Shown: positions 1 through 37,365, counted from the stretch's first letter. The stretch is DNA of 64,000 bases from Muraenolepis orangiensis (GCA_027704905.1 CM051013.1:5710215-5774214), one strand, 5' to 3'. The notes: a model not told the origin generated them from the letters alone. Numbers and translations: made by a program.

Positions 1-521
1 GGGCCATGACATCATGAAACATTCATGACCGACTGCTAGAATATACACAATAGGGCAGGAATATATAAATATATATATATATACAGTATATATATATATA
101 TATACAGTATATATATATAAATATATGAAAAGAAAAGTGAGCTGCTTCAGTGATACTGTCTCTCTCTCATAGTGTGACTATGACATCATCCCAGCAGATA
201 ATGGTGGCTGAGTAAGTGGCTGTTGTTGTTGTTGTTGTTTCAGGGCAAACCAAGTCCAAATGTTTACAAGGAGAGGTCTGAGTTTGTTAATGCCCCAAAG
301 CGGACGCTGTGACGTTGCTGTGGATCAGGTGATGCGTGTCTCAGAAATAAATAAATAAAGTCAATGTATAGAAACATACACCACTTCTTAAAATGAGACT
401 ATCCACTGGCATCCAGTATCAGGACAATTAACAAAAAAATAAGCAATAAAGCAACAACAGCAAAAAAACGAAAGGAATAAACTAAGTCTCGTCAAATTGG
501 ACATTGTGGAAACTCAAGAAA

Positions 522-523
<2 letters not shown>

Positions 524-578
<55 letters not shown>
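524..578. repeat. (GT)n microsatellite
   Basis: About 27 units. An AT-rich tract with repeated ATACAGTATATA lies at 61-126. Confidence 0.97.
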
Positions 579-579
<1 letters not shown>

Positions 580-758
580 CGAGTGTTTTAAGGTGAACAT
601 GTGAACACGTGCGTGTCTTTCATTTAGCCAATCGAGCGTGTCAAATTAAACGCTTTGCTGAAGTTTAACGACTTAAGATGTGCTTCACTGCACAACCGAG
701 GAGACCATTCTCACACAGCAATGCTTAATCAGGAAGAGTCTCCAGTGAGGCTGACTGC

Positions 759-872
759 CACACACACCCACACACACACACACCACACACCACACCACCC
801 CACACCCCACACACACACCACCCACACCACCACACACCACCACACCCACACCCCCACACACCCCCCCCGGGG
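759..872. repeat. Imperfect CA/CCA-rich tract
   Basis: CACA runs interrupted by CC, followed by a C run and GA repeats to about 900. Confidence 0.9.
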
Positions 873-1088
873 AGAGAGAGAGAGAGGAAAAGAGAGAGAA
901 CACAGGAAAATAAGAACAAAATAAAATACACATACACACACATACAATTCAGTCCTAAACTAATCTGAAATCCATTATCCCAGACACACTCTGATAATAA
1001 AAACACTCAAAATGACACTCTGAATCTTTTACAATACAAATTTTCTTTCAAGTAATTAAAGTTCAAAACAATCGGCTCGCGCTCTTAC

Positions 1089-7569
<6,481 letters not shown>

Positions 7570-7864
7570 GGCCAGAGAGATAAGGAGCCACCTTGAGACG
7601 CGGAAACAAAAACGGATGAGGCCGGTGACTTTGTGACAGTGAGGAGAGAAAGAGACTACTGGACTGAGAGTGGATGAGAGAGAGAGAAGGGGGGGGGGGG
7701 GGGGGAGTGAGCGTGAGAGCTAGAGGGAGAGAGAGAGAGAGCCAGAGAGACTACCTCCCTACTGAAGCTTTTCTTTACCGACAGGACAATCTGACCAACA
7801 GGGTCTGGCGCATGCAGTTCTAAACTGCAGAGCAGTTTGCCCCACACACGGCAGTATATGGAAA

Positions 7865-7985
7865 CACACACACAGCACTACACACAAATAGCACTATGTA
7901 ACATACATACACGTAGCACTATGCAGAACTCACCAAAATAGCACTATGCAGCACAAACAAATAGCACTATACAGAACACACCCAA
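7865..7985. repeat. Imperfect minisatellite built on ATAGCACTAT
   Basis: About four diverged units contain TAGCACTATGCAG and a CA-rich spacer. No coding potential. Confidence 0.7.
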
Positions 7986-8820
7986 ACCCATAGCAGCTTG
8001 GTAAAATAAGTACATATTAAATCAACTGTGCAGGTTTCCTTGTGGATGCCTCAGGAGTCATATTGCCTAAATTACTCACATTACCGTAGTTTAATGAATT
8101 CAAGTGCAGCTCATTTTTAGCTATAAATATCAAAATGTTCCCAGGAGTTTATAAATCAGAATTTGAGGTATTTTATGCAAAAAACAATGTGGTGAAATGG
8201 AATTGTTCGGGCTGTAACACACACACACACACAACACACACACACGTGTACTCCCCACAGCCAATCAAAAGACAGAACAGATTGTAGAAAACAAAAAAAG
8301 GTTTATTGAACAATACAAAGGGGCAGGGCTTGGGATGAGGGCCTTTGCACCGACAATATCAATGGTGAAAATAAAAAATAATAAACAGTATTGATTACGC
8401 ATATATACTGTATATGCAGGCATTGTGTGTTTTGGTCTGATTAGAATTGTGACACCAATTCTAACCCCCATTTATTCCATGATTTGGTATTTGGATCAAT
8501 TGACAGTGAGTGGACATGAGTAAAGTCAAAACAAAACCAAAAAGCAAAATACATCGACAATAATATGAAATCCTTTTGAGACTTTTGATTTGTTTTGAAT
8601 TACATTTCCCTTGTTATACGATATTTTAGCGGCCTTCTAGTGTTAAAAAAAACACAACAAGTTTCACATGACACCAACACACAAGTGGTACCAAAACGGG
8701 TACTCGGGTTGTCCTTCAGCTACCGACACGACGCACGGACAGACAGACACATGGCTTCAAATGAGTAAATGCGCGTGTTCAGTTATTGTTGTACCTCGCG
8801 TTAAAAATGTGACAAATGTA

Positions 8821-8873
8821 GTGTACGAAGACAGGTGTACGAAGACGGGTGTACGAAGACGGGTGTACGAAGA
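8821..8873. repeat. 15-bp tandem repeat, about 3.5 units
   Basis: The unit GTGTACGAAGACGGG is repeated almost exactly. Confidence 0.85.
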
Positions 8874-9235
8874 CTCATTTTTAAACAGGTTAAGGCTCTG
8901 AACAGGGGGGGGGGGGGGGGAGTGGGGGGGTAGTGCTATTGGCAAGGAAACCCTGAATAACTTAGTTGAACTTTTTAGTTGAGGTACCGGAAGCTTCAGT
9001 GTTGAACACGTGACCTGATCTTCCATCCACAGAAGAAAACGCCACCATGTGCATTGTTGCTATGTTAGCATCATTGTTGCTACGTTAGCATCAGCAGTCC
9101 AGGGTATCGTCGGCATGTTGTCGACGGTCCATTCTTCAGTTTAGCGGAAGAGTGTTCTCTCTGCAGAAATCGCTCTCTAAAAAAAACAAAAACAAAAAGA
9201 ATACATTTGATTTACTTTATATTATCGATATAAAA

Positions 9236-9310
9236 AGATTTATTTTTGGCCATTTGCAACAAGTACAATGGAATGCTTACTCCCCATTCCCTACCACAGT
9301 ATGAAAAAAT
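9236..9310 (-). mobile_element. LINE 3'-end scrap
   Basis: Reverse of GGGGAGTAAGCATTCCATTG followed by TACTTGTTGCAAATGG, the terminal segment of the L2-like LINE. Confidence 0.7.
9239..9244 (-). terminator. Candidate poly(A) signal of the coiled-coil gene
   Basis: AATAAA on the minus strand lies about 240 nt past the stop codon at 9485. It falls inside a LINE 3'-end fragment, so the gene may borrow a transposon-derived poly(A) signal. Other signals are possible. Confidence 0.4.
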
Positions 9311-9484
9311 ACTATACACAATACAAATGAACATAAAAAATAATAATAAAGTGACTGATGGACGATATGTACATACCACCACCAATGTATCACCAATGTA
9401 TGTGTTTTTCAGTGACAATAATGAGCTCAATTCATGAATAGACAAATGTGTGAAGCAGCGATGTGTTGCAGTGTGTCAAGTGCT

Positions 9485-10138
9485 TCACTCACAGTCCTCC
9501 TCAGGTTCTTCAAGCTCTTCTTCTACAGCCTCCATCTGTGGCTCCTCCTCCTCCTCCTCCTCCTCCTCCTCCACATCCTCTTCCGCTGCATCCTGCTCCG
9601 GTTCAGATTCCGCCTCCTTCTCCACTTCAAAATGTTCCTCATCCTTAACTAGACTTTGCTCCTCAACATTATCTCCTTCAGTCAGCACCTCCTCCTCCTC
9701 CTCCTCCTCCTCCTCCTCAACATTATCTTCCGCAATCCCCTCCTCCTCAACAGCATCTCCTTCAGATGCCGCCGCCGCCGCCGCCTCCTCCTCCTCCTCC
9801 TCCTCCGCCACCTCTTGCTCTTCCTCGGCAGTCTCCTCCTCTTCCTCCCTAGCCTCCTCTACCTCCACCTCTTGGGGCTCTGGAGAAGACTCCTCATGTA
9901 CCTCCTCTTCTTCTGCAACCTCCTCCATCTCTACCACCTCCTGCTCCACCGGGGCTGCGGTTGGTGCTTCTTGCTCCTCCTCTGGCTGTGCTTCATCACC
10001 ATCCTCTTGTTCTGGTTCTTCTACTACTGGTTCTTCTACTACTGGTTCTTCCGCTGCTGTGGGAACCACCTCTTCAGGCAGTGGGGGTGCTGCTGCTGCC
10101 ACCACCTCTTCGGGCTCCACAGGAGCTTCACCCTCCGG
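9485..10138 (-). CDS. Last exon of the coiled-coil gene: Glu-rich tail
   Basis: Acceptor CGTCGACCAG, then 217 codons and a stop. GAG runs appear as CTC repeats on the plus strand at about 9541-9572, 9691-9718 and 9782-9806, with an Ala run encoded at about 9770-9784. The poly-Glu runs are slippage-prone and probably length-variable between individuals. Confidence 0.75.
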   Translation of the reverse strand, partial: PEGEAPVEPEEVVAAAAPPLPEEVVPTAAEEPVVEEPVVEEPEQEDGDEAQPEEEQEAPTAAPVEQEVVEMEEVAEEEEVHEESSPEPQEVEVEEAREEEEETAEEEQEVAEEEEEEEAAAAAASEGDAVEEEGIAEDNVEEEEEEEEEEVLTEGDNVEEQSLVKDEEHFEVEKEAESEPEQDAAEEDVEEEEEEEEEEPQMEAVEEELEEPEEDCE

Positions 10139-13100
10139 CTGGTCGACGGAAGAAAATATTTGAGATCGGTTGACACACTTCTGACACAAAATCTATTCAA
10201 ATCAAAATAATATGCAATCCAAGCAACTGATTTTACAGGCTTGTTAGGAAGGAAATTGACTGGTGGCGACTAGTAGGTCTCCTGCCTACCTACTGTATGT
10301 TGAATGCACGTATTGTAAGTCGCTTTGGACATAAGCGTCTGCTGAATGAATAAAGTTGAATGAAAGTAAGCAAATACCTAAATCACAGTGTGTGTGTGTG
10401 TGTGATTACGGGGAGGCGATAGCCAGCATGTGGACGGACTGGATGTGGGATTCCACAGGAGGTAATTAGTGTAGTTAATGGGGTGGTCTCATTACGGTCC
10501 CCGGTGGGCACAAACGGGATAAGAATAGTAGAGGGACAATGTGGGCCATTGAAGACAGAGGGATTCTTGGTGAATTGGATGTTCTTAAAGATCTTCAGTG
10601 TTGGATAATGGATCCAAATGGGATACATAGACGTCTAATAAATCATACTCATTGTACCAAATGAATGCTTTGAAATCTTTTAGAAATACATACAACAAAC
10701 GCTTGTTGTTGACTTACGGCATTTTGCTGTTTCTCGACACTGACCTCCAGGACACGGCTGGAATGCTCGGCCTCAAGCATCTCTCTGTATGTGACACACA
10801 CCCACACATTTGATGACTGAAGGTAAAGACACAGTCACAGATACAGTAGTTTGGAATGGAATCTACTTTCTTGCACAAAGCAGCTACGATGTGAACCAAG
10901 GTACTGTGTTGTTCACAGCTCGGCATCAGGCCTGGAATTTCAATGGGGAACCAACTTCCAAAAACAATGTTGATGTTACAAATGTGAACACTACACCATG
11001 AATCAAAAAGAACCCACTCACAGTACCCTGGGGTAACACCAAAATATTCAGAGCACACAGCCAGTCGCGCGCACACACACACACGCTTAGACAATGTCAA
11101 CACAATCTTATGGGTCAGAGGACGAGAGCTATTTACCACCCCCCCCCCCCCATCATCGCCACTGAAACGTACCTGACGGCGGAGACCTCCAGAGAACTGG
11201 CCTCCAGCTGAGACCCGTGGGCGCCCAGCTGCGCCTTCAGCCCCCGGAGCTCGGTAGCCTGGCCGTCCAGGGCGGCGTCTGCCTGCCCCAGTCCCCCTGC
11301 CAAGGCCTCCACCCTCTGGGCCAGCTGGGCGGAGAGCGCCCCCAGCTCCTCCACCTGGAGCCGGACCACCTCCAGCTCCTCGCTCTTCCCCTGGAGGGCG
11401 CCGTGCAGCAGCCCCAGCTGCTCGGCGGACGCGGCGGCCTGCTGCACCTCCGCCAGCCGGGCCTTCATCTCGATGTGGAGGGAGAGCGCCTGGGCTGGCA
11501 GGTCGGACGCCTTCAGCTGCTCCGCCGTGGCCATGGCTACGCCCGCCTGCTTCTGGGCCATGGCGAAGGAATCCTCCAGGGCATCGAAGCGCTTCTGCAC
11601 GCCGTCCGACGAGTGCTCCTGCCATGAAGGACGACAAATTACGCATTACGGAGGATTTATTCCGATTCAGCTTCATCTCAATTCTTATTAAGGTCATATC
11701 AGGGGTTTTCGATTATTTAATACACTTCATTGGGACCACAAATTGTCACCCCAACATGCTCTCTTTTTGTTTGAATGTCAGTATGTTTATGTAGCTCATG
11801 TATCAAAGACATGAGAGCACCCAGGGTCAAACATATCACAGAAGATATTGAGCCACGCACACCACCGACACACATTTCATGTCTCTTGCATCCGCGCGCA
11901 CACACAGACTGGACTGGCGTGTGCCGTGCAGATGACTTGACCACATCTGAATGCTCAGTGATGTGTACATTTCTATCAATTATTCAATGCATCTTGTTGC
12001 CTCGCAACAAAAAAAACCTGAAGTGAAAAGAGTAGTATTGAGTCTAGGACTGTAGCACAATGCCCCCCCAGTGTATATATCAGGACTCTTGACAAGGGTT
12101 CGACATGCCAACGTGTGTGACATGTTCCACAAGTACAAGACAAAAATAACCTGGACGAATCAGGGAAAACGTCACTTTTTTATTGAATCGCCCGATGTCC
12201 CGACACTAGAGCGTGCAGGAAAACTCATGAACACGTGAAATGAAGAGTGACTACTAGGCTAAATTTAACCCTGGCACACTACCTCCTTGTATTTCAGGTC
12301 TACTATTTTTACAACAGCCGAGCTGCTGCTGTGGTGGGCCACTGAGGCGACACGTGGCCCACTGTCAGGCTGTCTAGTAATGCAGATACATATTTCAGTA
12401 TATGATATAAACTCAAATGGGTCTCAGAAAGTCACAGAATAAAACGCCTCAGTCCCCCCCCCCCCCCTGAACGATAATCCCAACAGCTGTGTCTCACCTT
12501 GTGGAGATGATGTGGAACACTAGCGTACACACACCTCGAATGACTGGCCAGGCATTCAGACATTTGGATAAGAGTGGAGCTGAACTACTCTTTGCTACTT
12601 GCAATTTGCAATAGGCTGCAGCCAGCCGTGTGTGTGTGTGTGTGTTCGCGGTGTTCATAATTAAGGTTACATAACATGTATGTACAATAGCCTGCATCCT
12701 ATAATGCAGATGAAGCCACACAGGAAAGGAATGATTGCATTTTTTGTTGTTGTTGCAAACACCCATATTCATATAAGGGGGGTTTATTTATTCATTGTGT
12801 ATATGTGTAATATCCTTTGTTGCAACACACTACGGTTAAGTCGCTTTGGATAAAAGCGTCTTGCTAAAATGACTCTCATGCAATGTAATGTAATGTCATG
12901 CATGCCCTACCTTAATGGACTGTCGAATGTCTTCGTGAGAGGACTGAAGTTTGACTATCTTCATCTGCATGCCCGTGTAGATGTCCGTCAGGTGGCCGAC
13001 GGTCTGGTGCTGCTGGACGCAGAACCACGACACGGTGGCGCCCCCGACCACCATCATCAGGAGCAGGACGAACTGCACGGTGAAAGAGGTGTTCGAACCC

Positions 13101-13189
13101 GCGTCCCGAACCTCCGACTCGGGGACGTCATGCTTGAAAAAGTTATCTTCGTGCTTGGCGCTTTTGGCTTTTCGGTGTTTACCCGTCAT
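9485..13189 (-). CDS. Unrecognised single-pass membrane protein with coiled coil and acidic tail
   Basis: Four exons (12911-13189, 11173-11618, 10718-10784, 9485-10138) join in phase with GT-AG borders to give 481 residues. Residues 1-35 are basic then polar. A hydrophobic helix spans about 36-57 (FVLLLMMVVGGATV). An Ala/Leu/Glu/Gln-rich coiled coil runs from about 60 to 264. The last 217 residues are extremely acidic with Glu runs, ending EEDCE. The positive N-terminus suggests a cytoplasmic N-terminus and a lumenal or extracellular C-terminus (inference). The layout recalls junctional ER/SR proteins such as triadin or junctin, but I see no sequence match. The start is the first ATG after a GC-rich promoter. 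The function is unknown; lying between two muscle genes is only suggestive. Confidence 0.8.
10233..10372 (+). mobile_element. Fish SINE-like 3' fragment
   Basis: TGTTGAATGCACGTATTG then TAAGTCGCTTTGGACATAAG and CGTCTGCTGAATGA, the common 3' domain of fish SINEs. It lies in an intron of the coiled-coil gene. Confidence 0.7.
10718..10784 (-). CDS. Third exon of the coiled-coil gene
   Basis: This 67-nt exon has acceptor CACATACAG and donor GTAAGT. It encodes EMLEAEHSSRVLEVSVEKQQ, continuing the helical region, and is in phase on both sides. Confidence 0.7.
11173..11618 (-). CDS. Second exon of the coiled-coil gene
   Basis: This 446-nt exon has acceptor TTCATGGCAG and donor GTACGT. It starts EHSSDGVQKRFDALEDSF and is rich in Ala, Leu, Glu and Gln with heptad-like spacing, and has no Pro except near SDLPAQ. 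It is much more GC-rich than its surroundings, as expected for coding sequence here. Confidence 0.85.
12828..12900 (+). mobile_element. Fish SINE-like 3' fragment
   Basis: AAGTCGCTTTGGATAAAAGC then GTCTTGCTAAAATGAC and TGCAATGTAATGTAATG. Confidence 0.65.
12911..13189 (-). CDS. First coding exon of the coiled-coil gene with the membrane helix
   Basis: ATG at 13189 starts MTGKHRKAKSAKHED. The exon carries the membrane segment and ends SSHEDIRQSIK at a GTAGGG donor in phase 0. Confidence 0.85.
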
Positions 13190-13640
13190 GTTTCAAACCC
13201 ACCGCCACCGAGGACACGATGTTCTTTCTATAACGACGAGACGAGAAGCGGAGAGAAAGGCGACCTTTTTTTTTCTCTTTCTTACCTCTCTCGGAGCGTC
13301 CAGAAAGAAAGACAGAAGGAAAACAAAGTGTCGCTCAAGGATTTCTGGCCCTCCGGTTACCGAGTTGAACCACAAACAATGTCTCCTCCGGTGAATCGAC
13401 AGGTCTCAACGTTATCCCGCACGCCGCAATTACCGAAAAGCGTAAAGTTGTGCGTGCGTGGAGATGGGTAAGGGAAGGCAGGGAGGCGCGTGGACCCCGT
13501 CCGCTCGCGGAGGGGGCGTGTCGGGAGGGGGCGGGGCGAGGCGCACACGCCCCCCTGCTGTGAATGGCTGAAATGTTCACAACGTGTTCTTTCATGGAAT
13601 AAAAAAAAAAACCCACACCACATTGGTTCAATTACAAACG
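13190..13640 (-). promoter_or_regulatory. GC-rich promoter/5' UTR of the coiled-coil gene
   Basis: CpG-rich DNA lies just upstream of the ATG, with GGGCGGGGC (Sp1-type GC box, about 13528-13536) and GGGGGCGTG elements. A CCAAT box on the minus strand is near 13623. No TATA box was seen, as in a CpG-island promoter. Confidence 0.5.
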
Positions 13641-13689
13641 ACGTTTATTATTATTATTCTTCTTATTTTAATAACGTTTAATCTCAAAA

Positions 13690-14562
13690 CCAGCGTATAG
13701 GCCCTAATCATTAACATCATGTATTGTTCTAGTATAGTATAGTAGTATTGTTCTAGTATAGGCCCTAATCATTAACATCATGTATTGTTCTAGTATAGGC
13801 CCTAATCATTAACATCATGTATTGTTCTAGTATAGTATAGTAGTATTGTTCTAGTATAGGCCCTAATCATTAACATCATGTATTGTTCTAGTATAGTATA
13901 ATTGTTCTAGTATAGGCCCTAATCATTAACATCATGTATTGTTCTAGTATAGTATAGTAGTATTGTTCTAGTATAGGCCCTAATCATTAACATCATGTAT
14001 TGTTCTAGTATAGGCCCTAATCATTAACATCATGTATTGTTCTAGTATAGTAGTATTGTTCTAGTATAGGCCCTAATCATTAACATCATGTATTGTTCTA
14101 GTATAGTATAGTAGTATTGTTCTAGTATAGGCCCTAATCATTAACATCATGTATTGTTCTAGTATAGTATAGTAGTATTGTTCTAGTATAGGCCCTAATC
14201 ATTAACATCATGTATTGTTCTAGTATAGTATAGTAGTATTGTTCTAGTATAGGCCCTAATCATTAACATCATGTATTGTTCTAGTATAGTATAGTAGTAT
14301 TGTTCTAGTATAGGCCCTAATCATTAACATCATGTATTGTTCTAGTATAGTGTAGTAGTATTGTTCTAGTATAGGCCCTAATCATTAACATCATGTATTG
14401 TTCTAGTATAGTATAGTAGTATTGTTCTAGTATAGGCCCTAATCATTAACATCATGTATTGTTCTAGTATAGTAGTATAGTAGTATAGTTCTAGTATAGG
14501 CCCTAATCATTAACAACATGTATTGTTCTAGTATAGTAGTATAGTAGTATAGTATAGTATAC
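13690..14562. repeat. AT-rich minisatellite, copy 1
   Basis: Units combine TAGTATTGTTCTAGTATAGG, CCCTAATCATTAACATCATG and TATTGTTC, repeated with length variants of the AGTAT spacer. This array is the left part of a larger duplicated block. Confidence 0.95.
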
Positions 14563-14820
14563 TATATGCATTTTGAAGCCTTGCGTAGGTCTACGGGCCT
14601 ATGTATCTCTCGCCACATTAAACAGCCATACGGAAATAGTACAGTATTTGTGTACAAAACAGCACACATGTATACAATCCACACATTGAAAGCGTATGCA
14701 AGCGTGTGACTTTAGGCCCCGTTTTCTCAAATGCGGTACAAGGAGGGTAGCCTAGGGGTAGCATCATCCTAAAGCACTGCTCATTTACATGAATCGTGTG
14801 CCACCGCCTACACTGCTGGG

Positions 14821-14931
<111 letters not shown>

Positions 14932-15110
14932 GTTATGTGTTCTGTCTTGCCCTCCCTTAAAACACTATTAGTGGAAGAACCACCATGAGAGAGCTCCTTG
15001 CCGATATGTGAATAGATACCAAGTTGCCAAAAGTAAGCCAACAGCCATGAAGAGATGTGTTAAAGGTCATCCCCCTTTTTCAGACGGACGTCGACGTGAG
15101 ACTAATACAT

Positions 15111-16019
15111 ACTAATCATTAACATCATGTATTGTTCTAGTATAGTATAGTAGTATTGTTCTAGTATAGGCCCTAATCATTAACATCATGTATTGTTCTA
15201 GTATAGGCCCTAATCATTAACATCATGTATTGTTCTAGTATAGTATAGTAGTATTGTTCTAGTATAGGCCCTAATCATTAACATCATGTATTGTTCTAGT
15301 ATAGTATAGTAGTATTGTTCTAGTATAGGCCCTAATCATTAACATCATGTATTGTTCTAGTATAGTAGTAGTATTGTTCTAGTATAGGCCCTAATCATTA
15401 ACATCATGTATTGTTCTAGTATAGGCCCTAATCATTAACATCATGTATTGTTCTAGTATAGTATTGTTCTAGTATAGGCCCTAATCATTAACATCATGTA
15501 TTGTTCTAGTATAGTAGTATTGTTCTAGTATAGGCCCTAATCATTAACATCATGTATTGTTCTAGTATAGTATAGTAGTATTGTTCTAGTATAGGCCCTA
15601 ATCATTAACATCATGTATTGTTCTAGTATAGTATAGTAGTATTGTTCTAGTATAGGCCCTAATCATTAACATCATGTATTGTTCTAGTATAGTATAGTAG
15701 TATTGTTCTAGTATAGGCCCTAATCATTAACATCATGTATTGTTCTAGTATAGTGTAGTAGTATTGTTCTAGTATAGGCCCTAATCATTAACATCATGTA
15801 TTGTTCTAGTATAGTAGTATTGTTCTAGTATAGGCCCTAATCATTAACATCATGTATTGTTCTAGTATAGTATAGTAGTATTGTTCTAGTATAGGCCCTA
15901 ATCATTAACATCATGTATTGTTCTAGTATAGTAGTATAGTAGTATAGTTCTAGTATAGGCCCTAATCATTAACAACATGTATTGTTCTAGTATAGTAGTA
16001 TAGTAGTATAGTATAGTAT
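15111..16019. repeat. AT-rich minisatellite, copy 2
   Basis: Same units as 13690-14562, entered abruptly after AATACATACTAATCATTAAC, where copy 1's single-copy flank joins the array. Confidence 0.95.
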
Positions 16020-16277
16020 ACTATATGCATTTTGAAGCCTTGCGTAGGTCTACGGGCCTATGTATCTCTCGCCACATTAAACAGCCATACGGAAATAGTA
16101 CAGTATTTGTGTACAAAACAGCACACATGTATACAATCCACACATTGAAAGCGTATGCAAGCGTGTGACTTTAGGCCCCGTTTTCTCAAATGCGGTACAA
16201 GGAAGGTAGCTAGGGTAGCATCATCCTAAAGCACTGCTCATTTACATGAATCGTGTGCCACCGCCTACACTGCTGGG

Positions 16278-16434
<157 letters not shown>

Positions 16435-16754
16435 GTTATGTGTTCTGTCTTGCCCTCCCTTAAAACACTATTAGTGGAAGAACCACCATGAGAGAGCTCC
16501 TTGCCGATATGTGAATAGATACCAAGTTGCCAAAAGTAAGCCAACAGCCATGAAGAGATGTTTTAAAGGTCATCCCCCTTTTTCAGACGGAAGTCGACGT
16601 GAGACTAATACATACAGTGCAATACAACAATCCCATACAGCTTTGTGAACGGATGAACACTCAATGCAAAAAAAACCAACGTGCGTGTCATGTGTATTAT
16701 TTTAGAATTGTAAATTCCAACTTCGTGCAAATCTTTGGAGCTGGTGATAACATT

Positions 16755-35353
<18,599 letters not shown>

Positions 35354-36899
35354 CTGCAATCAAAACCAAAAAAAGCGTAAGTACTTTTGCGTATACCTAT
35401 AAAAAATGTGCCATAAAGTCATATGTTTAATAACACACATGAGAGATGTCACCGCCGCAATGATAGACCAATAAAGTCCAAGCCTTAAAATAGTTTTACA
35501 AGTAACATTAAAATGTCAGTGCATGAGCGGACAGTGCTCTGGATGATGAATGAGCCACCTCCCGTGGTGTCTTTGGTGTTATTTTGAGCAGTAAAGAGCA
35601 GGTCACGTGGTCTGTGTTTAACCTTCTGTGTACTGCGTCCAGACGGTGAACTCGTGGTGCCTCCGGATGCCTGATAGACGTCGACGTGCGTCGCGTTAGG
35701 TTATGCCGAGACGAACCTCGCAAACGTTTTCACAGGACACTGTGAGGAAAGTGTATCCGTCTAGTTTTGCAGGGAAAGTGGTAGTGAAAACTGTCAGCTG
35801 TTTAACTACAGTAGACGGAAATAGAGAATAGAGATGTATTCTTTTTGGCAGTGTGCCGTTGTACTTGGTTAGAGATTGCCTTGCCAAGTTTATTCTAAGT
35901 TTAATATCTCATTACACAGGATTAGGTGGTCATTGTGAACAATGGGATCTTAACGTGCTTTATTACAGGCCAGAGACGTTTTACACGGTGATATATTTAC
36001 CAGGGTCAAAAGGCAGTAAATTGTTGGCACTGTGTTCTGGCAGTTAATCTGTCAAGACTTGCATACATGTTTGTATATATGATGAACTGAGGGGTAGCTG
36101 GTATTGATCCATGTATTGAATCAGGAGGATACAGGAACTTTCTATATTTATATTTTCCGTCTTCTGTATCAGTACACGTGAATGCTTAGTACACATAAAC
36201 ATATATTTAGAAACTTCCCAAGGAGAAAAAAAATCGTAAAGAGAAGAATGGACGACGGTCGGGTTCTAATGCAGCCAACCAGAGGCCACCCATTCTCTCC
36301 ATGCCATCGCCATGGTGACCTCTGACCCTTCATAGTAGTGCGTGTGCTACAGTTGACGATGCATGTCACACAATGCTATAGTTAGCATTGGCCTGTCAAT
36401 GACTTCATGTATTGACAGGGGTAGCCATGGTTGTCACACGTGGCCCAGGCTATATGGCCAGCCTGCAATAGTTGGACAACGTGCTTTGTTGGAGTACAAT
36501 CATTTTGACATCTTTTTTAATTTCATTAAAATATGTACACCTATAGTAATAAACCAAAAGGATCAGCTCAGTCGCTAAATCTTCTGATATACCTCCACTT
36601 TTGTTAACTTTTATGTGGAAAGGACGAGAAAACTATAGGATATTTTGGTTATTAAGTTATATCCTACTTTTAAGTTGTGAATACAATGGCAGAAAGTAAA
36701 ATCCTCTTTCTGGTCTGTCAGATAAATACACCCGGCCAAAGCAAAGCAATACCACAATGTTCATCCTTTCTTCAACAGTTCCATAAAGCATAATCTAATG
36801 GAACATTATATGGAAAGTTAAACAGTGTTTAGGAAGTTAACAGAGTGCAGGTCTGAGACGGCAAAACGGCGAGCGAGGAGGAAGAAGAGTACTTTTTAC
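35354..36899 (-). other. igfn1 first intron
   Basis: AT-rich, apparently single-copy DNA. No exon or named repeat recognised. Confidence 0.5.
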
Positions 36900-37130
36900 C
36901 TGTCTAGTTCTCTGTCCCTGCGTCCCGATGTCAGACAGGTTTAATAGCCTGGGTTGTATACTGGCTGCCTCCCGGGGGATTCCGATACGAGATAGATGGA
37001 GAGACTGCGATATTAAATCCTTTTGGAGGGTGACAAAGCACCAAGCGACGGCTCGATTTGTCTTTTTTTTACCGCCGGTGACTAGACACTGAGGAGATGC
37101 TACGTGAGGAGACTTTCTTGTTTTCTGACA
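36900..37130 (-). other. igfn1: igfn1 5' untranslated first exon (inferred)
   Basis: A good donor (GACAG then GTAAAA) at 36900 lies about 230 nt downstream of a TATA-like box, with no long ORF between. The upper end is set from the TATA box, not seen directly. Confidence 0.45.
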
Positions 37131-37149
37131 CACGTTGACAGTCAGAAGG

Positions 37150-37250
37150 GGTGGGCTTTTATGCAGGAGAGAAACAGCAGGGTGGGATGGGAGGAGGAGT
37201 GAGGTGAGGGAGGGGGCGGGTGAGCACGGTGAAGAGGAGGTGAGGCGATT
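37150..37250 (-). promoter_or_regulatory. igfn1: TATA-like core promoter of igfn1
   Basis: Minus-strand GCATAAAAGCCC (37153-37164) would put the start near 37130. The DNA just upstream is a G/C- and purine-asymmetric stretch (CCCGCCCCCTCCC near 37208-37220). A TATA promoter suits a tissue-specific muscle gene. Confidence 0.45.
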
Positions 37251-37365
37251 TCAAACTTCAAAGGCAATCGGGGCCGAAGGCAGGCAGGTCTGTATGATGT
37301 TTCTCACCGTGTCGGTCTGCCGCACACACTCTCAAAAAGCAGGGAATACCGATCAACATTCAACG

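Larger units (their letters stand above)
7570..9484. other. Intergenic: simple repeats only
   Basis: The space between the ppp1r12b start-like exon and the end of the next gene holds poly-G runs (7690-7706, 8905-8932), imperfect tandem repeats at 7865-7985 and 8821-8873, and a LINE 3' scrap at 9236-9310. No exon or RNA gene was recognised. Confidence 0.6.

Noticed and set aside
9450..10163. Long plus-strand Ser-rich open frame
   Set aside because: It is the antisense shadow of the Glu-rich exon: CTC repeats read as Ser in this frame. The minus-strand frame has splice sites and continues a real protein.
11217..11627. Plus-strand 136-codon open frame
   Set aside because: Antisense to the coiled-coil exon, which has in-phase splice partners.
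12896..13189. 97-codon frame as a single-exon small protein
   Set aside because: The last four codons lie past a good donor and the next exon joins in phase, so it is the first exon of a longer protein.
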